From GH45 sp046704385 (lineage in GTDB: Bacteria > Bacteroidota > Bacteroidia > Bacteroidales > SZUA-534), in NCBI GenBank assembly GCA_046704385.1, contig JBJKSB010000014.1:1-64000 (forward strand): a stretch of 64,000 bases of DNA. Direction: 5' to 3'. The notes under the pieces are model-generated. The model saw nothing but the letters and a program-made list of their open reading frames with translations, did not search any database and was not told the DNA's origin. Positions within the stretch are counted from its first letter, which is position 1, and each line of letters begins with the position of its first letter. Below, in pieces: positions 27,219 to 36,859 of this stretch. A program made the translations under genes and the position numbers.

Positions 27219-29615
27219 ATGTACCGATATTTTTTTAAAATGGCCCTTCGAAACCTTTTAAGGACAAAAGGCCACTCGTTGCTGAATATTTTTGGGCTGG
27301 TAGCCGGAATAATAGCTTTCCTGACAATTACTATTCATGTGTACTCAGAATTTAATTACGATAGTTTTAACCGTAATTTCGATCGTATTTATCGCTGCTG
27401 TACCTATGCAAAATTTGGTGACCGGGAAGGCAAGGAGGCCGATTCAAACGGACCTTTAGCCAATGCAATTATTAATGATTTGCCCGGAACTGAATCGGTT
27501 TTAAAACTTTGTTTTCGTCAGAATGAAATAGCCAGCAATAAAACCATAAGTTTTATTGAGCACAATATAATGTTTGCTGATTCAAACTTTTTTGAATTTT
27601 TTGATTATAAACTGATGGTTGGCGATAAAGAAAAGGTATTAAAAAATCCAAATACTGTTGTATTAACCCAGGATGCCGCAAAGAAATATTTCGGAGATGA
27701 AGATCCTATTGGAAAAACCCTGGTTATTTGTGATGAAAAAATGCCCTGCGAAGTAACCGGTATCATGAAAAATGCTCCCAAAAATTCGCATTTACAGTTC
27801 GATATGATAGCCTCCTACCAAACCATTGAACCCTATCGCTACCCAAACTGGGGAAATTGGGATGGTACTTACACTTATCTGACCGTAAAACCAAATGCAG
27901 ATTTGAAAGTATTTAAAGAGCAGTTTCCTAAATTCCAGCGAAAATATTATAGCCGGGCGATTAAGGATTTTATGGGCTTTACCCTTGAGGATTTTGAAGC
28001 CAGGGGAAATTTTGTTACACCATACCTACAGCCTTTGCGCGAAATTCATACCACAGCAAATCTGGATGACGATTTAAATAATACCGCTAATGCCAGGTTA
28101 CTGATAATGCTGGCCATTACCGGGATACTAATTTTGCTTGTAGCCTGCGTTAATTTTACCAATTTAAGTACAGCCAGAGCATCAAACCGGGCCAAAGAAA
28201 TCGGTATTAAAAAAGTGAGCGGTAGTATGCGGGGGAAAATAACCTTTCAACTTCTGGCCGAAAGTTTTATACAAACCTTACTGGCTGTGGTTCTGGCCTT
28301 AGTAATATTTGTTATATTACTGCCCGTTATAAATAGATACACCGGCTTTAAAATAGAAATTTCTGATTTGCAAACACCGCTAATTATCTTATTGTTAATT
28401 GCTTTGCCATTTATACTGGGTGTTTTTGCAGGTGCTTATCCGGCCTTTTATCTTTCAGCTTTTAAATCAGTGCAAATTTTAAATGGTGCCAAATCGCAGC
28501 AAGGCATAGGGAAAACCTGGATTAGAGGGACTCTGGTAAGTTTCCAGTTTTTTACTTTTATGGTGCTTATTATTTCCGCTATTTTCATTAATAAACAGGT
28601 TCAGTTCGTTAAGAACCATCCTAAAGGCTACAACCATCAAAATTTAGTGGTAATTAACAATACCAATCTGCTAAATAATGATAAAGCTTATTTTAAAGAT
28701 GAAATATTAAAGAATCCCAGGGTGGTATCAGCATCATATTCCGATTTCTTCGATAGAGGCGGAAATCCCTTTGGCAATGTTGATAGTGATAAAAATTTTT
28801 TAATGCAACGCTTATCGACCGATAAAGATTTCGCAAAAACCCTTGATATTAAAATTGTTGCCGGCCGGTTTTTTAACGAAACTGATAAAAACAACAATTA
28901 TCTTGCAGTTGTCAGTGAATCAGCAGCTAAATTATTAGGAGGAAACGATTTGGTGGGTAAATATATAATGGATTATAGTGGTAAAATAAAACGAAAAGTA
29001 ATTGGTGTTTTTAAGGATTTTCAGCGTTATTCATTTAAAATCAAGCAAGCCCCACTGGTTATTATACCAAATGAAGCATATGGCGATCTGATACTTAGAG
29101 TATCGACCCAAAACAGCCAACAGACTTTAAAAGAAATCAAAAAAACCTGGGAAGGCATGAATTCTACTATAGCGTACGACTACTCATTTTTGGATGACAG
29201 ACTGAACAAATCGTACAGTAATGATGAACAAATTGTTGCGGTGCTTACCTCAGCATGCATATTGGCAATTATTATTGCGTGTTTCGGATTATTAGGGTTG
29301 GTAACCTATTCGGCAAATGCCCGGCAAAAGGAAATTGGAATCAGAAAAGTAAACGGAGCCAAAGAATTTGAAATTATTCAACTACTGAATGGTGAATATA
29401 TGCGTTGGGTGATAATCTCTTTTGTTTTAAGTTGCCCTATTTCCTGGATTATTATAAGAAAATGGCTTGAAGGTTATACAGTAAAAACAGCCATGAGCTG
29501 GTGGATATTTATTTTAACCGGAAGCGCAGCATTGATAATAGCCATTGCTACTGTTAGCTGGATCAGCTTTAAAGCCTCAAGGCAAAACCCTATTGAGGCA
29601 TTGCGTTATGAATAA
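27219..29615 (+). CDS. FtsX/MacB-type ABC permease, block 2 no. 1
   Basis: 798 residues, first of three in tandem. The N-terminus MYRYFFKMALRNLLRTKGHSLLNIFG leads to a membrane segment near 24-45 and then SEFNYDSFNRNFDRIYRC. Loops: KEIGIKKVSGSMRGK (first half) and KEIGIRKVNGAKEFE (second half, from 704). The second periplasmic domain has IVAGRFFN and VIGVFKDFQRYS. The C-terminus, AMSWWIFILTG to ASRQNPIEALRYE, has Ile for Val in the terminal motif. It starts behind an upstream control region shared in design with block 1, and is followed only 25 bp later by the next permease, so the pair is surely co-transcribed. Confidence 0.9.
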   Translation: MYRYFFKMALRNLLRTKGHSLLNIFGLVAGIIAFLTITIHVYSEFNYDSFNRNFDRIYRCCTYAKFGDREGKEADSNGPLANAIINDLPGTESVLKLCFRQNEIASNKTISFIEHNIMFADSNFFEFFDYKLMVGDKEKVLKNPNTVVLTQDAAKKYFGDEDPIGKTLVICDEKMPCEVTGIMKNAPKNSHLQFDMIASYQTIEPYRYPNWGNWDGTYTYLTVKPNADLKVFKEQFPKFQRKYYSRAIKDFMGFTLEDFEARGNFVTPYLQPLREIHTTANLDDDLNNTANARLLIMLAITGILILLVACVNFTNLSTARASNRAKEIGIKKVSGSMRGKITFQLLAESFIQTLLAVVLALVIFVILLPVINRYTGFKIEISDLQTPLIILLLIALPFILGVFAGAYPAFYLSAFKSVQILNGAKSQQGIGKTWIRGTLVSFQFFTFMVLIISAIFINKQVQFVKNHPKGYNHQNLVVINNTNLLNNDKAYFKDEILKNPRVVSASYSDFFDRGGNPFGNVDSDKNFLMQRLSTDKDFAKTLDIKIVAGRFFNETDKNNNYLAVVSESAAKLLGGNDLVGKYIMDYSGKIKRKVIGVFKDFQRYSFKIKQAPLVIIPNEAYGDLILRVSTQNSQQTLKEIKKTWEGMNSTIAYDYSFLDDRLNKSYSNDEQIVAVLTSACILAIIIACFGLLGLVTYSANARQKEIGIRKVNGAKEFEIIQLLNGEYMRWVIISFVLSCPISWIIIRKWLEGYTVKTAMSWWIFILTGSAALIIAIATVSWISFKASRQNPIEALRYE

Positions 29616-29640
29616 TTGTAAAACTTATAAATTCTGAATT

Positions 29641-32001
29641 ATGTTCAAGCTCTTTTTATTATCCTATTTTAGAAATATTATCGTAAATAAAAGACATGCC
29701 ATTGTTAATTTTTTAGGTTTGTCGTTAGCAATTGCAGTAATCATAATAATAGCTCTATATGTAAAAAATGAATTAACATTCGACAAGTTTCACAAAAATT
29801 CCGACAGAATTTACCGCTTAACAACAACATTGAAAACACCAGGTGCTGAATATCATGTGGCCTTTGCCAATACGGGATTTGCCCATAAGATACTCGAAAA
29901 GTTAGATGGAATAGAAAATATAGCCTGTTTAAGTAAAACCGGGTCATATGTGATAAAGTACCAGGATAAGCTTTTCAGGGATAACAATATAAGGTATTCT
30001 ACTCCGGCTGTATTCGATATTTTTTCATATAACATTATCGATGGGAACCCCAAAAATATGCTTACTGAACCCAATACGGTGGTACTAACCGGGTCACTAT
30101 CAAAAAAATTGTTTGGTGATAAAGATCCTGTAGGAGAATCGGTATTATTTAATGATGTAAATTGTACTGTAACGGGTGTAATTGGAGATTTGCCCCTAAA
30201 CACCGATCTTAAATTTACCGCTTTACTTTCCTCGTCGGTGAATGGCTCGGAAGATTTAATGGCATGGAACGATTACTACTCTTATATCCTTGTCAACAAA
30301 AATTACTCACATAATCTTCAGAGTGATATAGACAAATTAGCTGAGGAAACTTATGTTCCTCTTTTTAAGGCAGGTAATTTGAACCTTTCGCGAACCTATC
30401 AGGTTCAGCCCATAACACAGGTACATTTCAATACATCGTATTTGGCCGATACTCCTAAAGGAAATAAAACAACAGTTTTTGTATTTTTATGTATTGCCTG
30501 CCTGATATTAATAATTGCTACTATAAATCATATTAATTTGAACCTTAGCAGGGCCGTTAACCGGTTAAAAGAATTTTCAATTCGCAAAATTTCCGGATCA
30601 GGCAAAAAAAATGTTATAACTCAATTACTTGTTGAATCGGTTTTAAACACGCTGCTGGCAGCATTTATTTCAATTTTTTTTATTAGCATGTTTTTACCTG
30701 TGTTTAATAAACTTGCTGATACCGGTTTTAACGAAAATATATTTACTAATATTTCAGTTATGATAACATTACTGGGAGTTGTATTTTTTATTGGAATTAT
30801 TTCAGGTTTTTACCCATCGCTTTATTTGTTACGAATAATTAATTCAAACCGTAATTTTAAATTACCTGTAAAAATGGGCTTTAATAAAGTCAGCAAAGGG
30901 CTGGTTACATTTCAGTTTGTTTTTTCAATTGCCATGATCAGTCTGATTATAGGAGTAAATAAGCAGATAAAACATATGGAAAATTTTAATCTCGGTTTTA
31001 ATAAAGAACATATACTTGCAATTGATTTAAATTCCGTAAAAAACTCGTTAGGCAATTTAAATCCTTTACGGCATGAATTGTCATCCGGTTTTTTAACCGC
31101 AACAGGAGGAGGAGGGACCCAGCTTGGAACTAATGGGGAAGGAGAATGGATAAGACCAGTTCGTGATTTGGTAAATGAGGACGGACAAGATGTACAATTT
31201 ATACTGAACATGCCTGATATTGATGAAAATTATCTTAATTTATTTGGAATTAAGGTAATCGAGGGACGGAATTTTTCGAAAGACCATCCTTCAGATTATG
31301 ATCAAAGCATAATTATAAACAAAGCATATGCTAAAATTATGGCATGGAACGAACCTATTGGAAAAAGAATGTATAATGACTCAAAATTGCGGGTAATTGG
31401 GGTTGTTGATGATTTTCATTATGCTTCATTACATAATCCGGTTGAACCGTTGGCATTCAGATTTAACGATAAAACGCCCTCTTATTTATTTGTTAAAACC
31501 TCACCTTCACAAATTGACCACATAAAAACAACATGGCATAAATATTTTAAAGATGCCCTGTTTGAATACAAGTTTGTTGATGATAATTATGAGGTTCAAT
31601 ATCAAAAGGATGAAAAACAAAAAACCATCCTGGGCTACCTGTCATTAATCGCAATTTTTATTTCCTGTTTAGGATTATACGGACTATCGTCATTCTATTT
31701 AACTAACCGCATTAAAGAAATAGGAGTTCGCAGAGTCAACGGAGCAAAAATTTCAGAAATACTTCTGTTTCTGAATAAAGATTTTGTAAAGTGGGTTTTT
31801 ATTGCTTTTATATTTGCCATTCCAATAGCCTGGTATGCCCTGCACAAATGGCTTGAAAACTTTGCATATAAAACCAGTCTGAGTTGGTGGGTTTTCATAC
31901 TTTCAGGATCAGTTGCGCTTATTTTAGCATTATTTACTATATCATTACAAAGTATAAAAGCTGCCACAAGAAACCCGGTGGAGGCTTTGCGTTACGAATA
32001 A
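29641..32001 (+). CDS. FtsX/MacB-type ABC permease, block 2 no. 2
   Basis: 786 residues. First membrane segment near 21-42 (HAIVNFLGLSLAIAVIIIIALYV), then ELTFDKFHKNSDRIYRL. Loops: KEFSIRKISGSGKKN (first half) and KEIGVRRVNGAKISE (second half, from 692; the only copy with RRVNGA). The second periplasmic domain shows VIEGRNFS and VIGVVDDFHYAS, and a glycine/threonine run ATGGGGTQLGTNGEGEW not seen in the other copies. C-terminus SLSWWVFILSG to AATRNPVEALRYE. The 25-bp gap to the upstream gene marks an operon. Confidence 0.9.
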   Translation: MFKLFLLSYFRNIIVNKRHAIVNFLGLSLAIAVIIIIALYVKNELTFDKFHKNSDRIYRLTTTLKTPGAEYHVAFANTGFAHKILEKLDGIENIACLSKTGSYVIKYQDKLFRDNNIRYSTPAVFDIFSYNIIDGNPKNMLTEPNTVVLTGSLSKKLFGDKDPVGESVLFNDVNCTVTGVIGDLPLNTDLKFTALLSSSVNGSEDLMAWNDYYSYILVNKNYSHNLQSDIDKLAEETYVPLFKAGNLNLSRTYQVQPITQVHFNTSYLADTPKGNKTTVFVFLCIACLILIIATINHINLNLSRAVNRLKEFSIRKISGSGKKNVITQLLVESVLNTLLAAFISIFFISMFLPVFNKLADTGFNENIFTNISVMITLLGVVFFIGIISGFYPSLYLLRIINSNRNFKLPVKMGFNKVSKGLVTFQFVFSIAMISLIIGVNKQIKHMENFNLGFNKEHILAIDLNSVKNSLGNLNPLRHELSSGFLTATGGGGTQLGTNGEGEWIRPVRDLVNEDGQDVQFILNMPDIDENYLNLFGIKVIEGRNFSKDHPSDYDQSIIINKAYAKIMAWNEPIGKRMYNDSKLRVIGVVDDFHYASLHNPVEPLAFRFNDKTPSYLFVKTSPSQIDHIKTTWHKYFKDALFEYKFVDDNYEVQYQKDEKQKTILGYLSLIAIFISCLGLYGLSSFYLTNRIKEIGVRRVNGAKISEILLFLNKDFVKWVFIAFIFAIPIAWYALHKWLENFAYKTSLSWWVFILSGSVALILALFTISLQSIKAATRNPVEALRYE

Positions 32002-32105
32002 TAAATATAAAATGTATTTTTTATAAAATATTGGATATCATTTTATAGAAACTATTTGAATACTGTCACAAAACTTATGCAAAAGCAGACATAAAAGTAA
32101 AACCC

Positions 32106-34478
32106 ATGTTCAAAACGTATTTTAAATCCGTATTTCAATTCTTGCGAAAAAATAGCCTGTTTACCTTGATTAATACCATGGGGCTTTCTTTAGCACTTGC
32201 TGTATCATTTCTAATTGTGCTATATGTAGTGAATGAATTAAGTTACGACAATTACCATAAAAATAAATCAAGAATTTTCAGGGTAATAGCCTATGATACA
32301 GAATTTAAAAGTACAATGGCCGGAACACCTTATGTACTTACCGCGACAATTAAAGAGGACTTTCCACAGGTGGAAAAAGCCACACAAACAAGATATTTAA
32401 GGGGATTCAAATTAAAATGTAATGATGAATATTTTGATGTATGGAGTGCTGTTGGCACAAGCTCCGATATATTCGATATTTTTACTATCCCGTTGATTTA
32501 CAATCAGACGGATTCAACCCTGCTTGACGACCCACATGCTATTGTTCTTTCAAGGCATTTATCAGACAAAGTATTTCCGGGTCAAAATCCTGTTGGCAAA
32601 GAAATAGAAGGCATAATAAACGGCGAACCAACCGTTTTTACAATAAGTGCCGTATTTGAAAATCTGCCTGAAAATTCAACACTTGTTGCCGATTGTTTTG
32701 TAAATGGAAAATGGACGCTGGGCCCCATCGACAAATCGTTTAATACTAATAATGCAGAAACAAACTGGAATTACGATTTCTGGAATACATGGGTGCTGTT
32801 GTCTAATGCAAATCAGGCCAACGATTTAAACCAACAATTCAGGGATTTTGAAAAAAAACACATTAGTGAAAACCCGGTTAAAAATTATTCACTTCAAAAG
32901 CTGCGGGATGTTTACCTCCGATCGGCAAATATTATGAATACGGGTAGAAGCGGAGATTTAAAGACCATTAAGCTATTTTCGCTAATTGCCTTCCTGATTT
33001 TACTGATTGCAGCCATGAATTATATTCTACTTTCTACAGCAGTATCGACCCTCAGAACTAAAGGAATTGGTATCCGCAAAGCCAGCGGTGCCAGTAATAA
33101 AAATGTCAGAATCCAGTTACTTGTTGAATCCATACTGTTATCGTTCGTTTCGCTCCCCATTGCCACCGGGCTTGCTTTACTGGCCAGGCACAAAGCAGGA
33201 GAATTGTTTCAAACCAATCTTCAACTCATCCCATCCAATATATTTGCGTATGTAATTATATTTCTTACCATTTCAATACTTATTGGATTAGCTTCCGGTG
33301 GTTATACGGCTACCTATTTATCGCGCTTAAAAGTGATTAACATTCTTAAAGATAAAAACCGGCAAGGGAAAAGAAAACATTATTTTCAATCTGCCTTGAT
33401 TATAACCGAACTGATAATCTTCAGCACATTTGTATCAAGTGCGCTGGTAGTGCAAGCACAATACAGGTTTTTTATGACAAAAGATCCGGGATACAATACT
33501 AAAAGTGTCCTGCTGATTGATGTTGGCCGAGGATTTAATGCCTATACACCGTATCTGAATACCTTAAAATCGAACCCAAATATTATAATGGCTGCCGGAG
33601 TAATGGAAGGTGTACCGATGCGGGGTTCTATGTTTACGATGGTACCCAATTATCAGGAACCTGAAAATAAAGTGAAAGTTGAAGGGCTGGCCTGCGATTA
33701 TAATTTCCTGAAAACCATGGGAATGAAATTTGTTGAAGGACGTGACTTTTCTGAAAGCTTTGGAAATGATTTGAATGGTTCCGTAATACTCAACGAAACG
33801 GCTGTTAAAAGATTAGGAATAGAACACCCAATTGGCAAGCAATTTGGCGATCAAACCATAATAGGAGTGGTTAAAGATTTCAATCTTCACTCCCTGGAAT
33901 CCGATATTCCACCGCTATTTATTAACCTTACCGACAGATATATCCGCCAAATAGCGGTACAATATAAACCCGGAACATTTCCAGAAGTTCTTTCATTCTT
34001 AAAATCGGAATGGGGAAAAGTAGCAGACGATCGCCCGTTTGGATATTCAACTATTGAAGAGATCAATCAATCTATTTATCGATCAGAAAAAAATTTAAGC
34101 ACTATCGTTTCTTTATCAGCCTTTTTTACCTTGATAATCTCCATGTTTGGATTATTTGGCTTAACGCTTTTTATAACCAAATCGAGGACTAAGGAAATTG
34201 GTATACGTAAGGTAATGGGAAGCAGTGAAAAATCGATAATATATTCTTTTTTGCGAACGAACATGGTATCGGTTGTATTGGCCACAGTTATTTCAGTTCC
34301 CGTTACTTTTTATTTAATGTTACAGTGGCTGAATAATTATGCATACCATACCAAGATTAACTTTTGGGTTTTTGCCTTCACGCTGGGAATAGCAATGATA
34401 TTGGTAGTTTTTACAGTTCTGTTCCTCACAATGAAAGCCGCCCGTACTAATCCGGTAGAGGCTTTACGGTATGAATAG
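32106..34478 (+). CDS. FtsX/MacB-type ABC permease, block 2 no. 3 (divergent)
   Basis: 790 residues, last of block 2. First membrane segment near 19-41 (FTLINTMGLSLALAVSFLIVLYV). Loops: KGIGIRKASGASNKN (first half) and KEIGIRKVMGSSEKS (second half, from 696), where MGSS replaces NGA. In the C-terminal block KINFWVFAFTL replaces LSWWIF, yet the block is still exactly 95 residues and ends AARTNPVEALRYE. FVEGRDFS and IIGVVKDFNLHS mark the second periplasmic domain. It resembles classical MacB/FtsX sequences (RKVMGSS) more than its neighbours do. It converges on a T9SS gene with 27 bp between stops. Confidence 0.9.
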   Translation: MFKTYFKSVFQFLRKNSLFTLINTMGLSLALAVSFLIVLYVVNELSYDNYHKNKSRIFRVIAYDTEFKSTMAGTPYVLTATIKEDFPQVEKATQTRYLRGFKLKCNDEYFDVWSAVGTSSDIFDIFTIPLIYNQTDSTLLDDPHAIVLSRHLSDKVFPGQNPVGKEIEGIINGEPTVFTISAVFENLPENSTLVADCFVNGKWTLGPIDKSFNTNNAETNWNYDFWNTWVLLSNANQANDLNQQFRDFEKKHISENPVKNYSLQKLRDVYLRSANIMNTGRSGDLKTIKLFSLIAFLILLIAAMNYILLSTAVSTLRTKGIGIRKASGASNKNVRIQLLVESILLSFVSLPIATGLALLARHKAGELFQTNLQLIPSNIFAYVIIFLTISILIGLASGGYTATYLSRLKVINILKDKNRQGKRKHYFQSALIITELIIFSTFVSSALVVQAQYRFFMTKDPGYNTKSVLLIDVGRGFNAYTPYLNTLKSNPNIIMAAGVMEGVPMRGSMFTMVPNYQEPENKVKVEGLACDYNFLKTMGMKFVEGRDFSESFGNDLNGSVILNETAVKRLGIEHPIGKQFGDQTIIGVVKDFNLHSLESDIPPLFINLTDRYIRQIAVQYKPGTFPEVLSFLKSEWGKVADDRPFGYSTIEEINQSIYRSEKNLSTIVSLSAFFTLIISMFGLFGLTLFITKSRTKEIGIRKVMGSSEKSIIYSFLRTNMVSVVLATVISVPVTFYLMLQWLNNYAYHTKINFWVFAFTLGIAMILVVFTVLFLTMKAARTNPVEALRYE

Positions 34479-34505
34479 TTATTTTTCAGATAAAACAGAA
34501 TATTC

Positions 34506-35258
34506 TTAATCCGCTTTGACAATTCTTTCTTTCCAATGTGAATTTTTTGAGGAAAGTATTAGGATATACAGTCCATTATTATATGCTGCCAGGTTTATAA
34601 TAAATTCATGAGTATCGAACGATTGTTCAAATACCGGGGTTCCGATAATTGAAATTAGTTTTACCGTTATATTTCCTGTAACACAATCTGGAATTTTAAT
34701 ATAAATGTTGTTATGGGTTATGTTGGGGTAAATCACAAAATCATTCGTCTTGTTTAACGCAATAGAAGTTGATTTACAGTTATTTTTTGCTCCAGGCGAA
34801 GGTATTTCAAATACCTGCCAGTTACCATCACTGCACCGGCCATAGCTCGAATTTTCGGCCATGTCAGGGACAATCAGGGAATCGATTATCGTTACACTAT
34901 CCGGTTTACACAAAATAAGTGTTTCGCCGGTTGAAAGCCTGAAATTGGCATGCAAGGGTCCTGTATTTTCTTCATGGTCGGCCCAAATGATAATATATCC
35001 GGCAGCTGGTACTAAAGTTGCCTTACCACCATCAGGAACCTGCCAGATATGAATGCTGTTTCGTAAAACAAGGCCTTTGATATTTTCCTCAACACTATTG
35101 GGATTATACAATTCAATCCAGTCGTCATAATCGCCGTATTCATCATGAATTGTGGCAGAATTAGAAGATACAAATTCATTTATTATGACTTGCGAATGTC
35201 CGGGTTGAAACAAAAATAAAATTAAAATGACCCAAAGAAGACTTTTCATAAAATGCAA
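34506..35258 (-). CDS. T9SS-exported protein with lamin-tail-like domain
   Basis: 250 residues. Signal peptide from either of two methionines (MHFMKSLLWVILILFLFQPGHSQ). A lamin-tail (LTD) domain covers about residues 24-155: it opens VIINEFVSSNSA, continues DYDDWIELYNPN, GLVLRN and AAGYIIIWADHE, and ends NWQVFEIPSPGAKN. A T9SS sorting domain at about 172-250 (FVIYPNITHNNIYI..LAAYNNGLYILIL) follows. LTD domains in bacteria occur on secreted, often surface-attached proteins; the ligand is unknown. Only 3 bp separate it from the upstream gene, another T9SS protein, so the two form an operon. Confidence 0.75.
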   Translation of the reverse strand: MHFMKSLLWVILILFLFQPGHSQVIINEFVSSNSATIHDEYGDYDDWIELYNPNSVEENIKGLVLRNSIHIWQVPDGGKATLVPAAGYIIIWADHEENTGPLHANFRLSTGETLILCKPDSVTIIDSLIVPDMAENSSYGRCSDGNWQVFEIPSPGAKNNCKSTSIALNKTNDFVIYPNITHNNIYIKIPDCVTGNITVKLISIIGTPVFEQSFDTHEFIINLAAYNNGLYILILSSKNSHWKERIVKAD

Positions 35259-35261
35259 TTT

Positions 35262-36770
35262 CTAATGTCCCTGTTTAATAATTTTTCTTAATGCAATGGT
35301 TGTATCATGATCTTTAAACTTCAGGATATAAATACCATTTTGGTACGCTGATAAATTCACCTGGCTTTTGGTGTTGATTGAACTTTCTTGTAATAACCGA
35401 CCTGATTCATCATAAATATCGAGGGTTACCAATTTCGAATCCGGTAAAGTGAAGTTTATAATTCCTTTGGTTGGGTTTGGCGTGACTACAATATTGCCAG
35501 CCATATTTTCATCGGGGACTGACACTATCCGGTAATCGCAATCGTAGTCCACAAATTTTATATCTAATGAATTATTATGAAAACAACGTAGTGGCCCAAT
35601 TTTTTTTGTACTGCTGATCTCCTGAGGTATAAACCAGTCCAATCCTCCAACATTTTCCATATACCAGGTCGATGACCATCCAACTCCATCAAGTGGAATA
35701 ACATGAAATTTTTTAAAGACCGTGCCATCAAATGTTTCGTTACAAACAGAGTCGACCTTCACCCGGTACGTATCAGGCATGTTTTCGCTTTGCATTTCGT
35801 AAGGGTAATTCAGGGTAATAACATCACCTTTTTTTGCATAAAAATCATAAAGCAGATCGAATTTTTCTTTAACCGGATTATATAAATAAACATATCTTGC
35901 ACCCATCGCTATGTAATATGGTTCCAGTTCTTCTGCTGTTCCATCATATTTATAATATGTGCGTTCAATTTCATAGCAATAGTTTCCTGAAATTATCTCA
36001 TTACCAACACTCTTAAAATGGTAGTATTCAGAATTTTCAGGTGCCGAACCACCCGGGTCAACATTATAATACCATTCAGTTCCTGTAGTTCCGAATAAGT
36101 GAGCAAACCAATCGTATGTATAGGTGCACGAATCGGCAATGCCTGTGCTATAGAATCCAAATTCCGGGTCTTCATAACACCTTAATCCGTCTGACATATT
36201 TCCATCGCAGGCTATATTATCAGAGGTAAAAAGATTGAATAAATATCCCTTATCACCTATCTTCTCAATTATTTTTGAACTATAGGAATAATTATATCCC
36301 CCTAGTGGATTGGTATCAATTACATCATATTTGACGTAAAGCAATTTAAGACTTCTATTATTAATAGTTACCGGAACTACAGAATCAATGTTAACTTTTA
36401 TTGTATCAATACCATCATCCGATCCTTTTTGTAAAATTATCCAGCTTGAGTTTTTTTTGGCATTAAAATCATACAAAATCTGGAATTTACCGATAGCCTC
36501 GTCCCAAAAAAATACGGTATCGTTTTTAGAATAAACATATTCAATTTGTGGGCGACCGCTACATCCAAGTAAATGGTTTTTTACCAACTCACGACAAGTA
36601 ACTCCATGAAAAACTGTGTCCTTTTCAGATTTTATATATAAATAATTTTCATCTCCTGAGAATGCAAATGATTCAGAATAATACCATTCGGCACCCACCG
36701 GGGCAAAATCCTGAGCTAAAATATAACCTGAATAAAACAGAAAAATGCAAATCAATATAAGGGTTTTCAT
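35262..36770 (-). CDS. T9SS-exported protein with internal duplication
   Basis: 502 residues. Signal peptide LILICIFLFYSGYILAQ, then two similar units of roughly 190 residues (about 20-215 and 228-415), then a T9SS sorting domain (about 425-502: VVTPNPTKGIINFTL..LDIYDESGRLL..NGIYILKF). The units share the order EWYY, YLYIKS or YYHFKS, a C-x-E strand, Y-x-Y followed by K-F-x-I/L-LYDF-x-AKK, and a VKVDSV-type strand. No enzymatic motif was recognised. It is the promoter-proximal gene of a two-gene operon with the LTD protein. The role is unknown; surface display is inferred. Confidence 0.7.
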   Translation of the reverse strand: MKTLILICIFLFYSGYILAQDFAPVGAEWYYSESFAFSGDENYLYIKSEKDTVFHGVTCRELVKNHLLGCSGRPQIEYVYSKNDTVFFWDEAIGKFQILYDFNAKKNSSWIILQKGSDDGIDTIKVNIDSVVPVTINNRSLKLLYVKYDVIDTNPLGGYNYSYSSKIIEKIGDKGYLFNLFTSDNIACDGNMSDGLRCYEDPEFGFYSTGIADSCTYTYDWFAHLFGTTGTEWYYNVDPGGSAPENSEYYHFKSVGNEIISGNYCYEIERTYYKYDGTAEELEPYYIAMGARYVYLYNPVKEKFDLLYDFYAKKGDVITLNYPYEMQSENMPDTYRVKVDSVCNETFDGTVFKKFHVIPLDGVGWSSTWYMENVGGLDWFIPQEISSTKKIGPLRCFHNNSLDIKFVDYDCDYRIVSVPDENMAGNIVVTPNPTKGIINFTLPDSKLVTLDIYDESGRLLQESSINTKSQVNLSAYQNGIYILKFKDHDTTIALRKIIKQGH

Positions 36771-36859
36771 CGGATAGAGTTTTGATTTGATTGTTCAAAA
36801 TTTAATATAAGTAACTCTAAATATGATAGATAAAGATACAAAAAATCTTAAGGGTTGTT

